From Thermoplasmata archaeon (lineage in GTDB: Archaea; Thermoplasmatota; DAOVMN01): a DNA stretch of 6,089 bases. This document shows positions 6,048 through 6,089 of the stretch, piece after piece. Every line of letters begins with the position of its first letter. Position 1 is the first letter of the stretch. The notes beneath the pieces were generated by a model. The model was not told the DNA's origin and made no database searches. It saw only the letters and a list, made by a program, of their open reading frames with translations. The stretch is taken from positions 1-6,089 of the forward strand of contig DAOVMN010000144.1 of assembly GCA_030630685.1 (NCBI GenBank). The letters are read 5' to 3'. The translations under genes and the position numbers were made by a program.

Positions 6048-6089
6048 AGCAGGAAGGCTCAGAGCTCCTTTGTGAGATTCTTTTGCCCG

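Noticed and set aside
6059..6088. Possible 3' end of another minus-strand gene (short frame ending KNLTKEL then TGA)
   Set aside because: Only nine codons are visible and another frame is also open to a nearby stop, so it cannot be told from chance.

Overview
The window looks like chromosomal DNA from an archaeon, most likely a euryarchaeal or Thermoplasmata-type lineage; this placement is an inference. Supporting signs are a DRG-type GTPase with a TGS domain; a secreted protein with a PGF-type C-terminal sorting signal; a large PKD/CARDB surface protein with many N-glycosylation sequons and a cytoplasmic zinc ribbon; an AAA_14/DUF4143 ATPase of the kind amplified in archaeal genomes; and AT-rich TATA-like boxes about 25-30 bp upstream of start codons that mostly lack a Shine-Dalgarno sequence, as expected for leaderless archaeal transcripts.

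Layout. Positions 3-2243 (+) hold the 3' part of a large membrane-anchored surface protein; its start lies outside the window. A 91-bp gap with a U-rich stretch and a TATA box separates it from a small secreted protein (2335-2727, +), which looks like the two ends of larger surface proteins joined together. This gene converges, with a 16-bp gap, on a minus-strand block: an AAA_14/DUF4143 ATPase (2744-4117), a HAD-superfamily hydrolase (4180-4875) and a DRG-like GTPase (4914-6014). The GTPase and hydrolase genes are 38 bp apart and may be co-transcribed, although a TATA-like element sits between them. The ATPase has its own promoter, overlapped by a perfect 10-bp inverted repeat that runs from the TATA box into the start codon.

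How the genes relate. The two plus-strand genes are cell-surface proteins; the end of the last Ig-like domain of the first resembles the middle of the second, so they probably come from one family of paralogous surface proteins. The GTPase (ribosome-associated in its family) and the hydrolase look like housekeeping genes. The ATPase is a stand-alone, lineage-expanded type whose cellular role is not established. I see no RNA gene, CRISPR array, insertion sequence or multi-gene defence system. The most unusual items are the chimeric small secreted protein, the operator-like palindrome on the ATPase promoter, and the ectodomain/zinc-ribbon architecture of the first protein.
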